Source: a virus
Virus record (IMG/VR): IMGVR_UViG_3300042391_000334
Span: 1 to 39,083 of that record
Direction: 5' to 3' (one strand)
Length of the DNA stretch: 39,083 bases
Numbering within the stretch: the stretch's first letter is position 1; every line of letters starts with the position of its first letter. A program made the translations under genes and the position numbers. Below, one piece after another: positions 1 to 7,148 of the stretch. The notes beneath the pieces were generated by a model. It was given only the letters and a program-made list of their open reading frames with translations, searched no databases and had not been told where the DNA came from.

Positions 1-1
1 A

Positions 2-136
2 TACACGAATGACCTCGGCAAAAAAATTACAATTAGAAACCTTGCTGATCATTTTGGTTGCACGTCACGAACAATACATAGAAACATGAGCAATGAACTT
101 AAAAAAGAAAAAGAATTATTAAATCAGTCATTATGA
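2..136 (+). CDS. C-terminal end of a helix-turn-helix protein (5' truncated by window edge)
   Basis: The frame is open from base 2 and ends at a TGA that overlaps the next start (ATGA at 133-136). The 44 visible residues contain IRNLADHFGCTSRTIHRNM, which fits a helix-turn-helix: a first helix around NLADHFG, a turn at CTS, and a recognition helix RTIHRNM. A charged helical tail (ELKKEKELLN) follows. The start and most of the protein lie outside the window, so the function is open: a phage regulator or a replication protein with a C-terminal HTH are both possible. Another short ATG frame at 9 encodes no recognisable motif, and the HTH frame is preferred. Its stop/start overlap with the miniprotein, which in turn overlaps the sigma gene, suggests the three are co-transcribed. 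Confidence 0.6.
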   Translation, partial: YTNDLGKKITIRNLADHFGCTSRTIHRNMSNELKKEKELLNQSL

Positions 137-333
137 AACGTTTTGTAATATTCACTATAACTTGGATCGCTAGTAACTTAGCAATACCATTTTGGGTTGT
201 TGGGCATGTGCATTTAACAATGAATATATATGAAGACATTTATGAAATTATTAGTTCCTTTTGGCTTAATATATTAGTAGCCATAGGATTTTGGATAGAG
301 TGGAAAAACAATATAAAACAAACTAGATTATGA
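133..333 (+). CDS. Two-TM small membrane protein of unknown function
   Basis: This 66-residue protein has two hydrophobic stretches, roughly residues 4-24 (VIFTITWIASNLAIPFWVVG) and 42-55 (SSFWLNILVAIGFW), joined by a short loop with acidic residues. It ends in a basic tail (KNNIKQTR). That pattern suggests a small inner-membrane hairpin protein. The family is not recognised. It overlaps the upstream HTH gene and the downstream sigma gene by ATGA junctions, so translation of all three is probably coupled. Its position directly before a sigma factor would suit an accessory regulator, but nothing in the sequence proves this. A superinfection-exclusion or lysis-related role is equally possible. 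Confidence 0.6.
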   Translation: MKRFVIFTITWIASNLAIPFWVVGHVHLTMNIYEDIYEIISSFWLNILVAIGFWIEWKNNIKQTRL

Positions 334-1094
334 AAAGTTACAACATACCAAATTATATCAGGTATAAAGAAGATATTAAACAAACTAATAGAGATAGCGA
401 ATCAGTTGATTTTAAATCATATCCAAGAGATAAATTGATTGCTAGATTTTTACCATTAGTTGAGAACATTGCAAAGAAGTTTTCTACAACTACGCAAGCA
501 TGTGGCGTATTAGACATTACAGATCTTATTCAATACGGATCTATTGGTTTAGTACAAGCAATTGACAAAATTGAATGGGACACAATCAGAGACAGTGATC
601 ACCAAGAAAGTACATTGAAGTCGTTCCTATCTAAAAGAATTAAAGGATCAATTAGAAGAGCTATTGATATTAATAGAGGCTCAATTAAGATCCCAGAGCA
701 TAAACTTAATGAAATTAGAAAAGATAACAGCAAGGATCATACATTAGTTGCAATGTTTTTCAATTCAATATTCTTAAGCATTGATGAACAAATCAATGAT
801 GATGATGAAGATAATATGTTGTATCAAATTCCTGATCAATCAGAGGTTTACAACGTAGGTTTAATGAATTTATACCTAACAAGTTTATTGAAGAAGCATT
901 TAGATGATCGTGAGTTTGAAGTATTAAGATTAAGTTATGGTTTAGACTGTGATAAACATTCAGCAAATGATATTGCAGACTATTTAGGAATCGAAGGAGC
1001 AAGCGCTTATGTTAGAATTTCAGAGATAAAAAAGCAAGCAATTAAAAAGTTAATTGATAATGTTGATTCCTCACAAGTCCTTGATTACCTATAA
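330..1094 (+). CDS. Phage-encoded sigma-70 family RNA polymerase sigma factor
   Basis: This 254-residue protein shows the core sigma-70 layout. Region 2 spans about residues 35-112, with the hallmark DLIQYGSIGLVQAIDKIEWD at 65-84, the part that binds the core polymerase clamp and the -10 element. A short region-3-like IKIPEH lies at 119-124. After an acidic linker (NDDDEDN) comes region 4 at about 185-242, with FEVLRLSYGLD and a helix-turn-helix NDIADYLGIEGASAYVRISEIKKQA that would contact the -35 element. It lacks region 1.1 and is about the length of alternative sigma factors. It probably redirects host RNA polymerase to a set of phage promoters; which set (middle or late) cannot be read from this window. 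The start overlaps the previous stop (ATGA). The Leu/Ile-rich opposite-strand ORF inside it is a shadow. Confidence 0.88.
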   Translation: MKSYNIPNYIRYKEDIKQTNRDSESVDFKSYPRDKLIARFLPLVENIAKKFSTTTQACGVLDITDLIQYGSIGLVQAIDKIEWDTIRDSDHQESTLKSFLSKRIKGSIRRAIDINRGSIKIPEHKLNEIRKDNSKDHTLVAMFFNSIFLSIDEQINDDDEDNMLYQIPDQSEVYNVGLMNLYLTSLLKKHLDDREFEVLRLSYGLDCDKHSANDIADYLGIEGASAYVRISEIKKQAIKKLIDNVDSSQVLDYL

Positions 1095-1110
1095 GTTAAA
1101 TCAAAATTTG
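1081..1110 (+). promoter_or_regulatory. Candidate Bacteroidota-type promoter upstream of the recombination genes
   Basis: TTG at 1081-1083, then 19 bases, then AAAATTTG at 1103-1110. The Bacteroidota vegetative consensus is TTG or TTTG, a 17-21 base gap, then TAnnTTTG, so this has one mismatch in the -7 element. It overlaps the 3' end of the sigma gene and lies about 75 bases before the Erf-like start, in the largest gap of this gene cluster. Such matches are not rare in AT-rich DNA, so this is tentative. Confidence 0.25.
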
Positions 1111-1185
1111 TAGCATAAATTGACTAAATATGTTACAAAATACGTAATTATATTAATATAGAAACTAAACAATTAAATCAAATAT

Positions 1186-1746
1186 ATGGCAGAAAAAAAA
1201 GAAACAGGATTAACGCTTAACGATAAACTAGCGGTAATTCAAACAGAATTTAAATCTAAGAAATCTAGATTCAATTCATTTGGTAAGTATAACTTTAGAT
1301 CAGCTGAAGATATTCTTGAAGCAACCAAACCATTCTTATTACGGCTTGGTGTATCAGTTACGGTAACAGAGGATCTAATAGAATCTAGTCAAGGCTTCCC
1401 TATCTTAAAGTCCACTGCAACAATTTCCGACGGGAATAGTGCTTTACATGCAGTAGCAATCGTTGGGGTTGACCTTGATCAAAAAGGAATGCAAATGCCT
1501 CAGAAGTTTGGATCAGCATCAAGTTATGGTAAGAAGTATGCATTAGGTAATCTATTTTTAATTGATGATACTCAAGATCCTGATCATGGCAAATCCGAAC
1601 CTGAAACTAAAAAAGCTTTATTAACATTAACGGATCCTGCATTTGAAAAAGCTAAAGACTTTATTGCTAAAGGCGGATCAATTGATACAATCAAAAAGAA
1701 GTATGAACTAGCTGACAATGTTGCTGTAGCATTACAATCATTATAA
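1186..1746 (+). CDS. erf: Erf-family single-strand DNA annealing protein
   Basis: This 186-residue protein matches the ERF family of phage annealing recombinases. These pair complementary single strands during recombination-dependent replication and genome circularisation. The recognisable parts are GKYNFRSAEDI at residues 33-43, an N-terminal ERF motif (family version GxYxYxxxxxI), and the central signature FGSASSYGKKYAL at 108-120, followed by FLIDDTQDPD. The C-terminal third is Lys-rich and less conserved, as usual. The partner exonuclease starts one base after its stop (TAA-T-ATG), and an SSB-like gene follows. This is the classic exonuclease/annealase/SSB trio. The leader is A-rich with no Shine-Dalgarno. 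Confidence 0.85.
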   Translation: MAEKKETGLTLNDKLAVIQTEFKSKKSRFNSFGKYNFRSAEDILEATKPFLLRLGVSVTVTEDLIESSQGFPILKSTATISDGNSALHAVAIVGVDLDQKGMQMPQKFGSASSYGKKYALGNLFLIDDTQDPDHGKSEPETKKALLTLTDPAFEKAKDFIAKGGSIDTIKKKYELADNVAVALQSL

Positions 1747-1747
1747 T

Positions 1748-2479
1748 ATGACTAAAGAAGAAATCTTAGAGAAGTTAAAAGATGATCAAGAATATTATGG
1801 CAAGTTTGGTAAAAACTTTTTAAGTAATTCAAATATATCTGCATTACTTACTAATCCTTTATTGTTGTATGAACCTCAGCCTCCGAATCCAAACTTTGTT
1901 ATTGGTGGTTATTTTCATACAGCAATCTTGGAGCCTGATAAGTTAGATAAGTACAAGATTATTAAAGCAACAACCAGGAATACTAATGTATATAAAGAAT
2001 TATCTGGTGGTGAAATTTGTTTGCTACAACATGAGGCAGACAAGATAGAACTAATGAAGGATACAATGTTAGCTAATAACATTTGTAAAGATCTAATACG
2101 AGGTTTCAATGTTGAATATGAAAAGCCTGGTATTACAGAATTATTTAACGTGATGTGGAAAGGTAAAGCAGATATTGTTAACCACGATGAAGGTCTTATC
2201 ATAGATCTTAAAACAACTTCTAACATAGCAGACTTTGCATATTCAGCACGAAAATATAATTATGATAGTCAAGCATACATTTACAAAAATCTATTCGGAT
2301 ATGATCTTATTTTCATTGCAATAGATAAAGGCACAAATCAAATTGGTATATTTGATTGTTCAGACAAGTTCTTACAAGCAGGTGAAGACAAAGTCAAAAG
2401 AGCTGCCGAAGCATACGAGTTATTTTATAAGACCGAGGACTTTGACCCTCAACAATTTTTATTAACAAGAACCCTTTAA
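1748..2479 (+). CDS. PD-(D/E)XK (RecE/YqaJ-like) 5'-3' exonuclease
   Basis: This 243-residue protein carries the elements of phage recombination exonucleases of the PD-(D/E)XK superfamily. An early substrate-binding motif GGYFHTAILEP lies at 53-63 (family form GxxxHxxxLEP). The metal-binding core follows, KGKADIV with Asp142 and then IIDLKTT with Asp153 and Lys155. A helix with YDSQAYIY at 172-179 holds the conserved Gln. It should resect double-stranded ends to give 3' tails for the neighbouring Erf-like protein. It is coupled to the annealase by a TAATATG junction. A Cas4-like nuclease is the main alternative, but the iron-sulphur cysteine cluster expected of Cas4 is absent. Confidence 0.8.
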   Translation: MTKEEILEKLKDDQEYYGKFGKNFLSNSNISALLTNPLLLYEPQPPNPNFVIGGYFHTAILEPDKLDKYKIIKATTRNTNVYKELSGGEICLLQHEADKIELMKDTMLANNICKDLIRGFNVEYEKPGITELFNVMWKGKADIVNHDEGLIIDLKTTSNIADFAYSARKYNYDSQAYIYKNLFGYDLIFIAIDKGTNQIGIFDCSDKFLQAGEDKVKRAAEAYELFYKTEDFDPQQFLLTRTL

Positions 2480-2499
2480 TTAAACAAACAACGAACATT

Positions 2500-2814
2500 A
2501 TGGCATCAATCATTAAAGCGAGTATCAATTTAAACGAAATCCCTAAGCACAAAATTATAGACGGCAAGAAAGGAAAGTATCTACCAATTACAATTACATT
2601 GAATGACGAGGTAGATCAATTTGGAAATCAAGGACCAATACAAGTAGAACAATCAAAAGAAGAACGTGAATCTAAAGCAGCTAAAACATATCTTGGAAAT
2701 GTTAAAGTGGTATGGACGAATGGCAGTAATGTTGCTGCAGCACCCAGAACTGATGGGCAGTCTGCCCCGCAACAAAGAGTGGCCGCGGTAGTAGAAGATG
2801 ATCTACCATTTTAA
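2500..2814 (+). CDS. Small single-stranded DNA-binding-like protein with DDLPF tail
   Basis: This 104-residue protein ends in VVEDDLPF, an acidic-aromatic tip like the SSB C-terminal tail (DDIPF in E. coli) that recruits partner proteins. The N-terminal 75 residues are rich in beta-strand-forming segments (KGKYLPITITLND, TYLGNVKVVWTNG), compatible with one OB fold. A disordered Ala/Gln/Pro linker (AAAPRTDGQSAPQQRVAA) leads to the tail. It is shorter than cellular SSBs (about 170 residues). Its place just after the exonuclease and annealase supports a ssDNA-coating role in recombination and replication. A hairpin terminator follows within 25 bases. Confidence 0.7.
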   Translation: MASIIKASINLNEIPKHKIIDGKKGKYLPITITLNDEVDQFGNQGPIQVEQSKEERESKAAKTYLGNVKVVWTNGSNVAAAPRTDGQSAPQQRVAAVVEDDLPF

Positions 2815-2835
2815 ACTTATAAATTTATAGAATAG

Positions 2836-2860
2836 TTAAGCCCCACAAGTTGGGGTTTAA
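2836..2860 (+). terminator. Hairpin terminator after the recombination genes
   Basis: The sequence forms a 10-bp stem: TTAAGCCCCA at 2836-2845 pairs with TGGGGTTTAA at 2851-2860, with one G-T wobble and a 5-base loop (CAAGT). The four central C-G pairs stand out in this AT-rich DNA. It lies 21 bases after the SSB-like stop. The following bases are T-containing but not a pure T run, so termination may be partial. Confidence 0.65.
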
Positions 2861-2881
2861 TTATCTATAATAGTGAGCTCT

Positions 2882-2902
2882 TACAATCTAAACACGATTG
2901 TA
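2882..2902 (+). other. Perfect 7-bp hairpin/operator-like inverted repeat upstream of primase-helicase
   Basis: TACAATC at 2882-2888 is repeated inverted as GATTGTA at 2896-2902, separated by 7 bases. It lies 37 bases before the primase-helicase start, in a 125-base gap that holds no gene, and is followed by a very AT-rich run (TATTGATAATATATATG). It could be an RNA hairpin in the leader or a dyad operator. No clear promoter consensus was found next to it. Confidence 0.35.
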
Positions 2903-2939
2903 TATTGATAATATATATGTAACAAATTAAATTTAATAA

Positions 2940-4646
2940 ATGCAGACAACAGAGATAAATGGTTTTTTGATTGACCAATTCAATCAATACAAGCTTGAAG
3001 AAGGTAAGTCTCAAGGCGTTTGTCCAATATGCTCGCCAGATAGAAAACCTCAGAACGAGAAAGCAAAGTGCGCTTCTTACGATTGGGAAAGAGGTATAGG
3101 TACTTGTCATAACTGTAATAAAACTTTTCAACTACATACATACCAACGTAAAGGTAAAAGCGAAAAAGTATACGTTAAGCCTGACATTGCTATACACACT
3201 CCTCCGAGTTCAAAAGTTGTTGAATGGTTTGCAACTCGTTGTATTTCAGAACAAACATTAAACGAGCTTAGTGTTACTGAAGGACAAGAGTTCATGCCTC
3301 AAACAGGTAAAACAGAAAATGTAATCAACTTTAATTATTATGTTGGTGATCAACTTATAAATGTAAAATACAGAGATGGACGTAAAAACTTTAAACTTTA
3401 TAAAGGTGCTGAAAAAGTATTTTATAATATTAATAGTATTGTTGGTTTCGAGTATTGTGTTATTGTGGAAGGTGAAATGGATGTCCTTGCATTACATGAG
3501 GCTGGAATTACTAATGCAATATCTGTGCCAAATGGTGCTACATTGGGTACAAATAACTTGGAATATCTTGACAACTGTATTGACTATTTTGATGATAAAG
3601 ATAGAATCATTATTGCTGTTGATTCCGACTCTGCCGGACAAGCTTTACAAGCTGAGCTGGTAAGAAGATTAGGATCTGAAACTTGTTACTTAGCATCGTT
3701 TGAAGAATGTAAAGATGCAAATGAATACTTATTAAAATATGGAAAAGAAGCACTATCACAAAGAATTTCAAGAGCCAAGCCGGTACCGCTTGAAAACGTT
3801 ACGACATTTAAAGACATCGAAGACGAGGTTACGGATTTTGTCAGAAACGGATTTAAACCAGGATTCCAAGTTGGGTTGGATAATTTCGACAATATTTTTT
3901 CTACGTACACTGGTCAGTTCATTACTGTTACCGGTATTCCTAGCTCTGGCAAGTCTGATTTTGTTGATCAAATGGTTATTGGTTATAATGAAAAATATGG
4001 CTGGAAGACCGCGTACGCTTCTCCTGAAAATACGCCAACGTATTTACATGCTCATAAGTTAATGCGTAAAACATGGCAGGGCATGCCTAGAGTTGAAGAT
4101 ATTAATACTGACAAATGGAATCAAGTTGCGGACCATGTTAATGATAATTATTATTTTATTGATATGGAACGTTATACTTTAGATTCTGTACTTAGAAAGG
4201 GAGCTGAACTAGTTAAACGTAAAGGTATTAAATGCCTAGTAATTGATCCATTTAATAAGGTAAGAGACAACGACGCATCAGGTGATGTTAATGTTTATAC
4301 ATTAGAATACTTAAGTAAGATTGAAATCTTTGCTAAAAAGTATGACGTGTTAGTTATGGTTGTTGCTCACCCCACAAAAATGTATAAAGATGCTAAGGGT
4401 AATATTGAAGAGCCTACTATGTATAACATTAAAGGAGGTGGAGAATGGTACGATGCTTCATATCACGGATTATTAGTTCATAGAAACTATGAAGACAAAA
4501 CTGTTAAAGTAAAAGTACTTAAATGTAAGTTCCAAAACTTAGGTGAGAATGGTGCTGAATGCCATTTTAAGTGGGACTCTGCTTCTGGCTGCTTTATACC
4601 TCATGAGCCTGTTAATATTAATAACGACAAAATGCCTTGGGAATAA
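2940..4646 (+). CDS. DNA primase-helicase (T7 gp4-like, DnaB-type helicase)
   Basis: This 568-residue bifunctional replication protein makes RNA primers and unwinds the fork. A zinc-binding domain carries cysteines 28, 31, 56 and 59 (CPIC, CHNC). A TOPRIM primase domain has IVEGEMD (catalytic Glu177) and AVDSDSAG (Asp228, Asp230). The C-terminal RecA/DnaB-like helicase has Walker A GIPSSGKS at 332-339, Walker B CLVIDP at 432-437, and a VVAHPTK motif at 474-480. The order and length match T7 gp4 (566 residues). It is the first gene after the terminator at 2836-2860. The 112-aa gene starts immediately after its stop (TAAATG). No DNA polymerase is visible in the window; one is presumably elsewhere in the genome. 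Confidence 0.93.
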   Translation: MQTTEINGFLIDQFNQYKLEEGKSQGVCPICSPDRKPQNEKAKCASYDWERGIGTCHNCNKTFQLHTYQRKGKSEKVYVKPDIAIHTPPSSKVVEWFATRCISEQTLNELSVTEGQEFMPQTGKTENVINFNYYVGDQLINVKYRDGRKNFKLYKGAEKVFYNINSIVGFEYCVIVEGEMDVLALHEAGITNAISVPNGATLGTNNLEYLDNCIDYFDDKDRIIIAVDSDSAGQALQAELVRRLGSETCYLASFEECKDANEYLLKYGKEALSQRISRAKPVPLENVTTFKDIEDEVTDFVRNGFKPGFQVGLDNFDNIFSTYTGQFITVTGIPSSGKSDFVDQMVIGYNEKYGWKTAYASPENTPTYLHAHKLMRKTWQGMPRVEDINTDKWNQVADHVNDNYYFIDMERYTLDSVLRKGAELVKRKGIKCLVIDPFNKVRDNDASGDVNVYTLEYLSKIEIFAKKYDVLVMVVAHPTKMYKDAKGNIEEPTMYNIKGGGEWYDASYHGLLVHRNYEDKTVKVKVLKCKFQNLGENGAECHFKWDSASGCFIPHEPVNINNDKMPWE

Positions 4647-4985
4647 ATGGGTAGTGGCTTTCAGAATAAAAGCAAAATTGATATGGGTTTCTATGCGGCA
4701 AGCGAGTCCGAAGAAATGGCTAGGCATTGGTGTATTAACAACGGAATCCATATATCACCCAAAGCCCTTAATACTTTAGAATGGTACGTCTGTATTGTAA
4801 TGAATGGTAAAGAAAATAAAAGCCCTAAGACTTATAAGAAAGTTGATATATGGAAACAAATGTATTTATTCTATCTTTATTATTATAACAAATACAATAC
4901 AGATATAAAGATCAACCCGATGCTGGAAGATAAAAAGAAAGTAGTAAAAGTAAAACAACAATCAACTGATAAACAATTATTTTAA
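4647..4985 (+). CDS. Hypothetical protein, replication neighbourhood
   Basis: This 112-residue protein is of unknown family. It begins directly after the primase-helicase stop (TAAATG) and is followed by a TAATATG junction to the thymidylate-synthase-like gene, so it is embedded in the replication/nucleotide operon. The N-terminal half looks like a small folded domain with several aromatic residues (MARHWCINNGIHIS, TLEWYVCIVMNG). The middle is aromatic-rich (WKQMYLFYLYYYNKY). The C-terminus is basic and ends DKQLF. That ending loosely resembles sliding-clamp-binding peptides, but no clamp gene is in view, so this is only a note. No function is assigned. Confidence 0.75.
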   Translation: MGSGFQNKSKIDMGFYAASESEEMARHWCINNGIHISPKALNTLEWYVCIVMNGKENKSPKTYKKVDIWKQMYLFYLYYYNKYNTDIKINPMLEDKKKVVKVKQQSTDKQLF

Positions 4986-4986
4986 T

Positions 4987-5754
4987 ATGACAAAATATGA
5001 ATCACAATACAAAGAATTATTGTATAAGTGTCTTGCTAGCGGGACTAGCCGTAATGACCGTACTGGAATCGGTTGTAATTCTATTTTTAATGCTAACTTA
5101 AGAATAGATCTTAAAGAAGGTTTTCCATTATTAACCGGTAGAAAAATGTTTCAAAAAACTTTTGATACAGAATTCGAATGGTTTATGAATGGTGAAACCA
5201 ATGTGCAAAGATTTAGAGATGCTAATGTAAAGATATGGGATGCTTGGGCAGATGCAAACGGCGATCTTGGGCCTGTATATGGCCATCAAATGCGCAATTT
5301 TAACGATCAAAATATAGATCAGATGCAAATGCTTATTGATAATTTAATTGACGATCCAGACAGTCGTAGACACATTATAAGTTTATGGAATCCGGCTCAA
5401 ACAAATCAAATGGCATTGCCTCCTTGTTATTTGTATTTTCAATTCTTTGTTGATGGATTAGATCTTAATATGTTTGTTGTACAACGATCTGGTGATATGT
5501 TCTTAGGTATTCCTTATGACGTAGCATTGTTTTCAAAAATACTTTTGTATGTTGCTGACAAAGTCGGCTTGCAAGCTAACTTTATTGACATACAGATTGT
5601 AGATGCTCACGTTTATAACAATCAACACGATGCTATACACAATTATCTTGATCAAGAAACTTTTCAGTCTCCACAGTATTTTTACAAAAACGGAGCATTA
5701 ACCTTAATAAATTATAAACACGGCCCAGTAATTTCAGCAAAAGTGGCCATTTAA
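4987..5754 (+). CDS. Thymidylate-synthase-family pyrimidine methylase; probable dCMP (hydroxy)methylase
   Basis: This 255-residue protein aligns along its length with ThyA (264 in E. coli). It has the phosphate-binding RNDRTG loop, the EFEWFMNG and IWDAWAD motifs, catalytic Cys147 in LPPCY (E. coli Cys146), QRSGD (Arg166-Ser167 equivalents), AHVY (His207 and Tyr209 equivalents) and a C-terminus ending KVAI. The key deviation is GIPYDVALF where ThyA has GLPFNIASY. The uracil-discriminating Asn177 is replaced by Asp178. In this family Asp here marks dCMP hydroxymethylases such as T4 gp42, and an engineered Asn-to-Asp change is known to turn thymidylate synthase into a dCMP methylase. It should therefore act on dCMP with methylene-tetrahydrofolate. 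Whether the product is 5-methyl or 5-hydroxymethyl cannot be told from the sequence. A MazG gene 8 bases downstream could supply dCMP. Plain thymidylate synthase remains the alternative. Confidence 0.85.
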   Translation: MTKYESQYKELLYKCLASGTSRNDRTGIGCNSIFNANLRIDLKEGFPLLTGRKMFQKTFDTEFEWFMNGETNVQRFRDANVKIWDAWADANGDLGPVYGHQMRNFNDQNIDQMQMLIDNLIDDPDSRRHIISLWNPAQTNQMALPPCYLYFQFFVDGLDLNMFVVQRSGDMFLGIPYDVALFSKILLYVADKVGLQANFIDIQIVDAHVYNNQHDAIHNYLDQETFQSPQYFYKNGALTLINYKHGPVISAKVAI

Positions 5755-5762
5755 TCTAAATT

Positions 5763-6596
5763 ATGTATTATATATATCACATTTTTGGTAAAAAGATTGG
5801 AGTTACACGTAATCTTAATAGTAGGGTTACAAGCCAACAAGGTTACAAAGAAGATGAATATGAAGTTTTAGAAACCAGTGATGACATTGATTATGTGTCG
5901 GACCGGGAACTAGAACTTCAATCTATCTACGGCTATAAAGTAGATCGGCAATCATATAAAAATTTAACTCAAAAAAAATCAAATCAAATGCAATTAAACG
6001 TAACAGAACAAACTACAACATTTCCGTGCCCTATTAATAAACTTAAGGGCAACCTAATGGAAAATAAAGGAATGAAATTTAAAACAAACTTAGGTGAATA
6101 TACTGTAAGTTTATCTTTAATAGATTGGATAACTAAGAATGCTAATACTTCAATGTTTAATCCAGCAAGATCATATGTTTATAATAAAGCATTAGATGAA
6201 TTTGCTAAACAATATGACAAGCCAGTTTCTAAACAACAAGAAATGCCTAAAGAAGTCCCTAATGTATATGATCTTATTAGACAATGGGCTGACGAACGAG
6301 GCATATATAGAAATGGAGATGCTAAAACGCAATTTATAAAGCTTCAAGAAGAAACCGGTGAACTTGCTAGAGCAATATTAAAAAACAATCAAGAAGAATT
6401 GATTGATGCCATTGGTGATGCAGTAGTTGTATTAACTAATTTAGCCGCATTAGAAGGATTAAAAATAGAAGATTGCGTTACATCAGCTTATGATGTAATT
6501 AAATCAAGACAAGGATCAATGATCAACGGAACTTTTGTTAAAGAAAGACCAGTTTTAATTACAAAATCAAAATACGATATAACTAATACACTATAA
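5763..6596 (+). CDS. GIY-YIG-like domain fused to MazG-type nucleotide pyrophosphohydrolase
   Basis: This 277-residue protein appears to have three parts. Residues 1-66 resemble a GIY-YIG fold: YYIYHI (GIY strand), KKIGVTRNLNSRV (YIG strand and conserved Arg), RELELQSIYGY (conserved Glu). Residues 100-155 form an uncharacterised segment. Residues 167-262 are a MazG-type all-alpha NTP pyrophosphohydrolase with the metal-binding residues EETGE (Glu196, Glu197, Glu200) and EELIDAIGDAVVVLTN (Glu212, Asp215, Asp219). MazG enzymes convert (d)NTPs to (d)NMPs plus pyrophosphate. The superfamily includes dCTPases, so next to a dCMP-methylase-like gene it may remove dCTP and feed dCMP. The substrate is not readable from the sequence. 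An internal ATG near 6057 could start a shorter MazG-only product. The next gene follows via TAATATG. Confidence 0.8.
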   Translation: MYYIYHIFGKKIGVTRNLNSRVTSQQGYKEDEYEVLETSDDIDYVSDRELELQSIYGYKVDRQSYKNLTQKKSNQMQLNVTEQTTTFPCPINKLKGNLMENKGMKFKTNLGEYTVSLSLIDWITKNANTSMFNPARSYVYNKALDEFAKQYDKPVSKQQEMPKEVPNVYDLIRQWADERGIYRNGDAKTQFIKLQEETGELARAILKNNQEELIDAIGDAVVVLTNLAALEGLKIEDCVTSAYDVIKSRQGSMINGTFVKERPVLITKSKYDITNTL

Positions 6597-6597
6597 T

Positions 6598-7056
6598 ATG
6601 AGAAAACAAGAAATTGAATTTAGAGACCCAGTTGTACAATCAGTAGTAAATAAATTTGTAGATCGTTCTGATGTTGGCTTTGCTAAATATGGAAAGACGA
6701 TGCGAGATGATAGATCTGATGTATATGTTTGGCTTAACCATTTACAAGAAGAATTAATGGATGCTACATTATATCTTCAACGTTTAAAAGAAGAAATATC
6801 TGATCTGCGTGAAGAAAAAGCATTGCTTAATGAATTAAATGACATTGATGTTATAGATGAGTTTGTATTCCTGCCTAAAAAAAAAGAGAAGAAAGTGAAG
6901 CAGAAAAAATCTTCGGAGCAGAAGCTTGGTCGTGGTGATCACTTTACTTTTACAATAGACGAACCTATTTATAATTCTACAAACACTCAAGCAAGATATA
7001 TTTCAAACAACGCTAGAAGCCATTTTGATTTGTTGCATCCACAGGATAACGACTAA
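6598..7056 (+). CDS. Small MazG-like/all-alpha protein with basic tail
   Basis: This is a 152-residue protein. Residues 20-66 (VDRSDVGFAKYGKTM, then HLQEELMDATLYLQRLKEE at 48-66) match a pattern common in small phage MazG-like proteins: a KYG turn followed by a helix with EE-x-x-D. Only one of the two acidic helices of a full MazG domain is obvious, so catalysis is uncertain. A coiled-coil stretch (EEISDLREEKALLNELND) follows, then a Lys-rich linker (KKKEKKVKQKK at about 89-99) and a variable C-terminus. It may be an accessory nucleotide pyrophosphohydrolase or a subunit of the preceding enzyme. It is linked upstream by TAATATG, and its stop overlaps a 30-codon ORF (TAATG). Confidence 0.65.
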   Translation: MRKQEIEFRDPVVQSVVNKFVDRSDVGFAKYGKTMRDDRSDVYVWLNHLQEELMDATLYLQRLKEEISDLREEKALLNELNDIDVIDEFVFLPKKKEKKVKQKKSSEQKLGRGDHFTFTIDEPIYNSTNTQARYISNNARSHFDLLHPQDND

Positions 7057-7148
7057 TGGAAAAAAAAGACCAACAACTGCAAATTAACGGAAAAAAAAGA
7101 CCAATAACTCACAAATGGGGAAAATTAGCAGAAAAAAAGGACCAGTAA
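7056..7148 (+). CDS. 30-codon upstream ORF overlapping the endonuclease start (speculative)
   Basis: An ATG overlapping the previous stop (TAATG at 7054-7058) opens a 30-codon frame beginning MEKKDQQLQ and ending LAEKKDQ, with TAA at 7146-7148. It contains copies one and two, and the start of copy three, of a repeated A-rich element. It overlaps the endonuclease start at 7115 in another frame. At 7133-7139, read in this frame, lies A AAA AAG, a canonical -1 slippery heptamer. A slip there would join residues 1-28 to the endonuclease frame at GPVTSK. It may be a translated leader peptide, an N-terminal extension, or noise from a local duplication. Confidence 0.3.
   Translation: MEKKDQQLQINGKKRPITHKWGKLAEKKDQ

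Noticed and set aside
4965-4985. DKQLF C-terminus of the 112-aa protein as a sliding-clamp-binding peptide
   Set aside because: The match is partial (no clear QxxLF spacing) and no clamp or polymerase gene is in view, so it is mentioned only as a remark.
4987-5754. Calling the gene plain thymidylate synthase (thyA)
   Set aside because: The overall alignment supports ThyA, but the Asn-to-Asp change at the nucleotide-recognition position is the known separator from dCMP (hydroxy)methylases. I kept a family-level name and no gene symbol.
6870-6910. A-run in the 152-aa gene as another frameshift site
   Set aside because: It encodes an ordinary Lys-rich linker. No overlapping gene or plausible extended frame was found after a slip, and no hairpin follows at a fitting distance.
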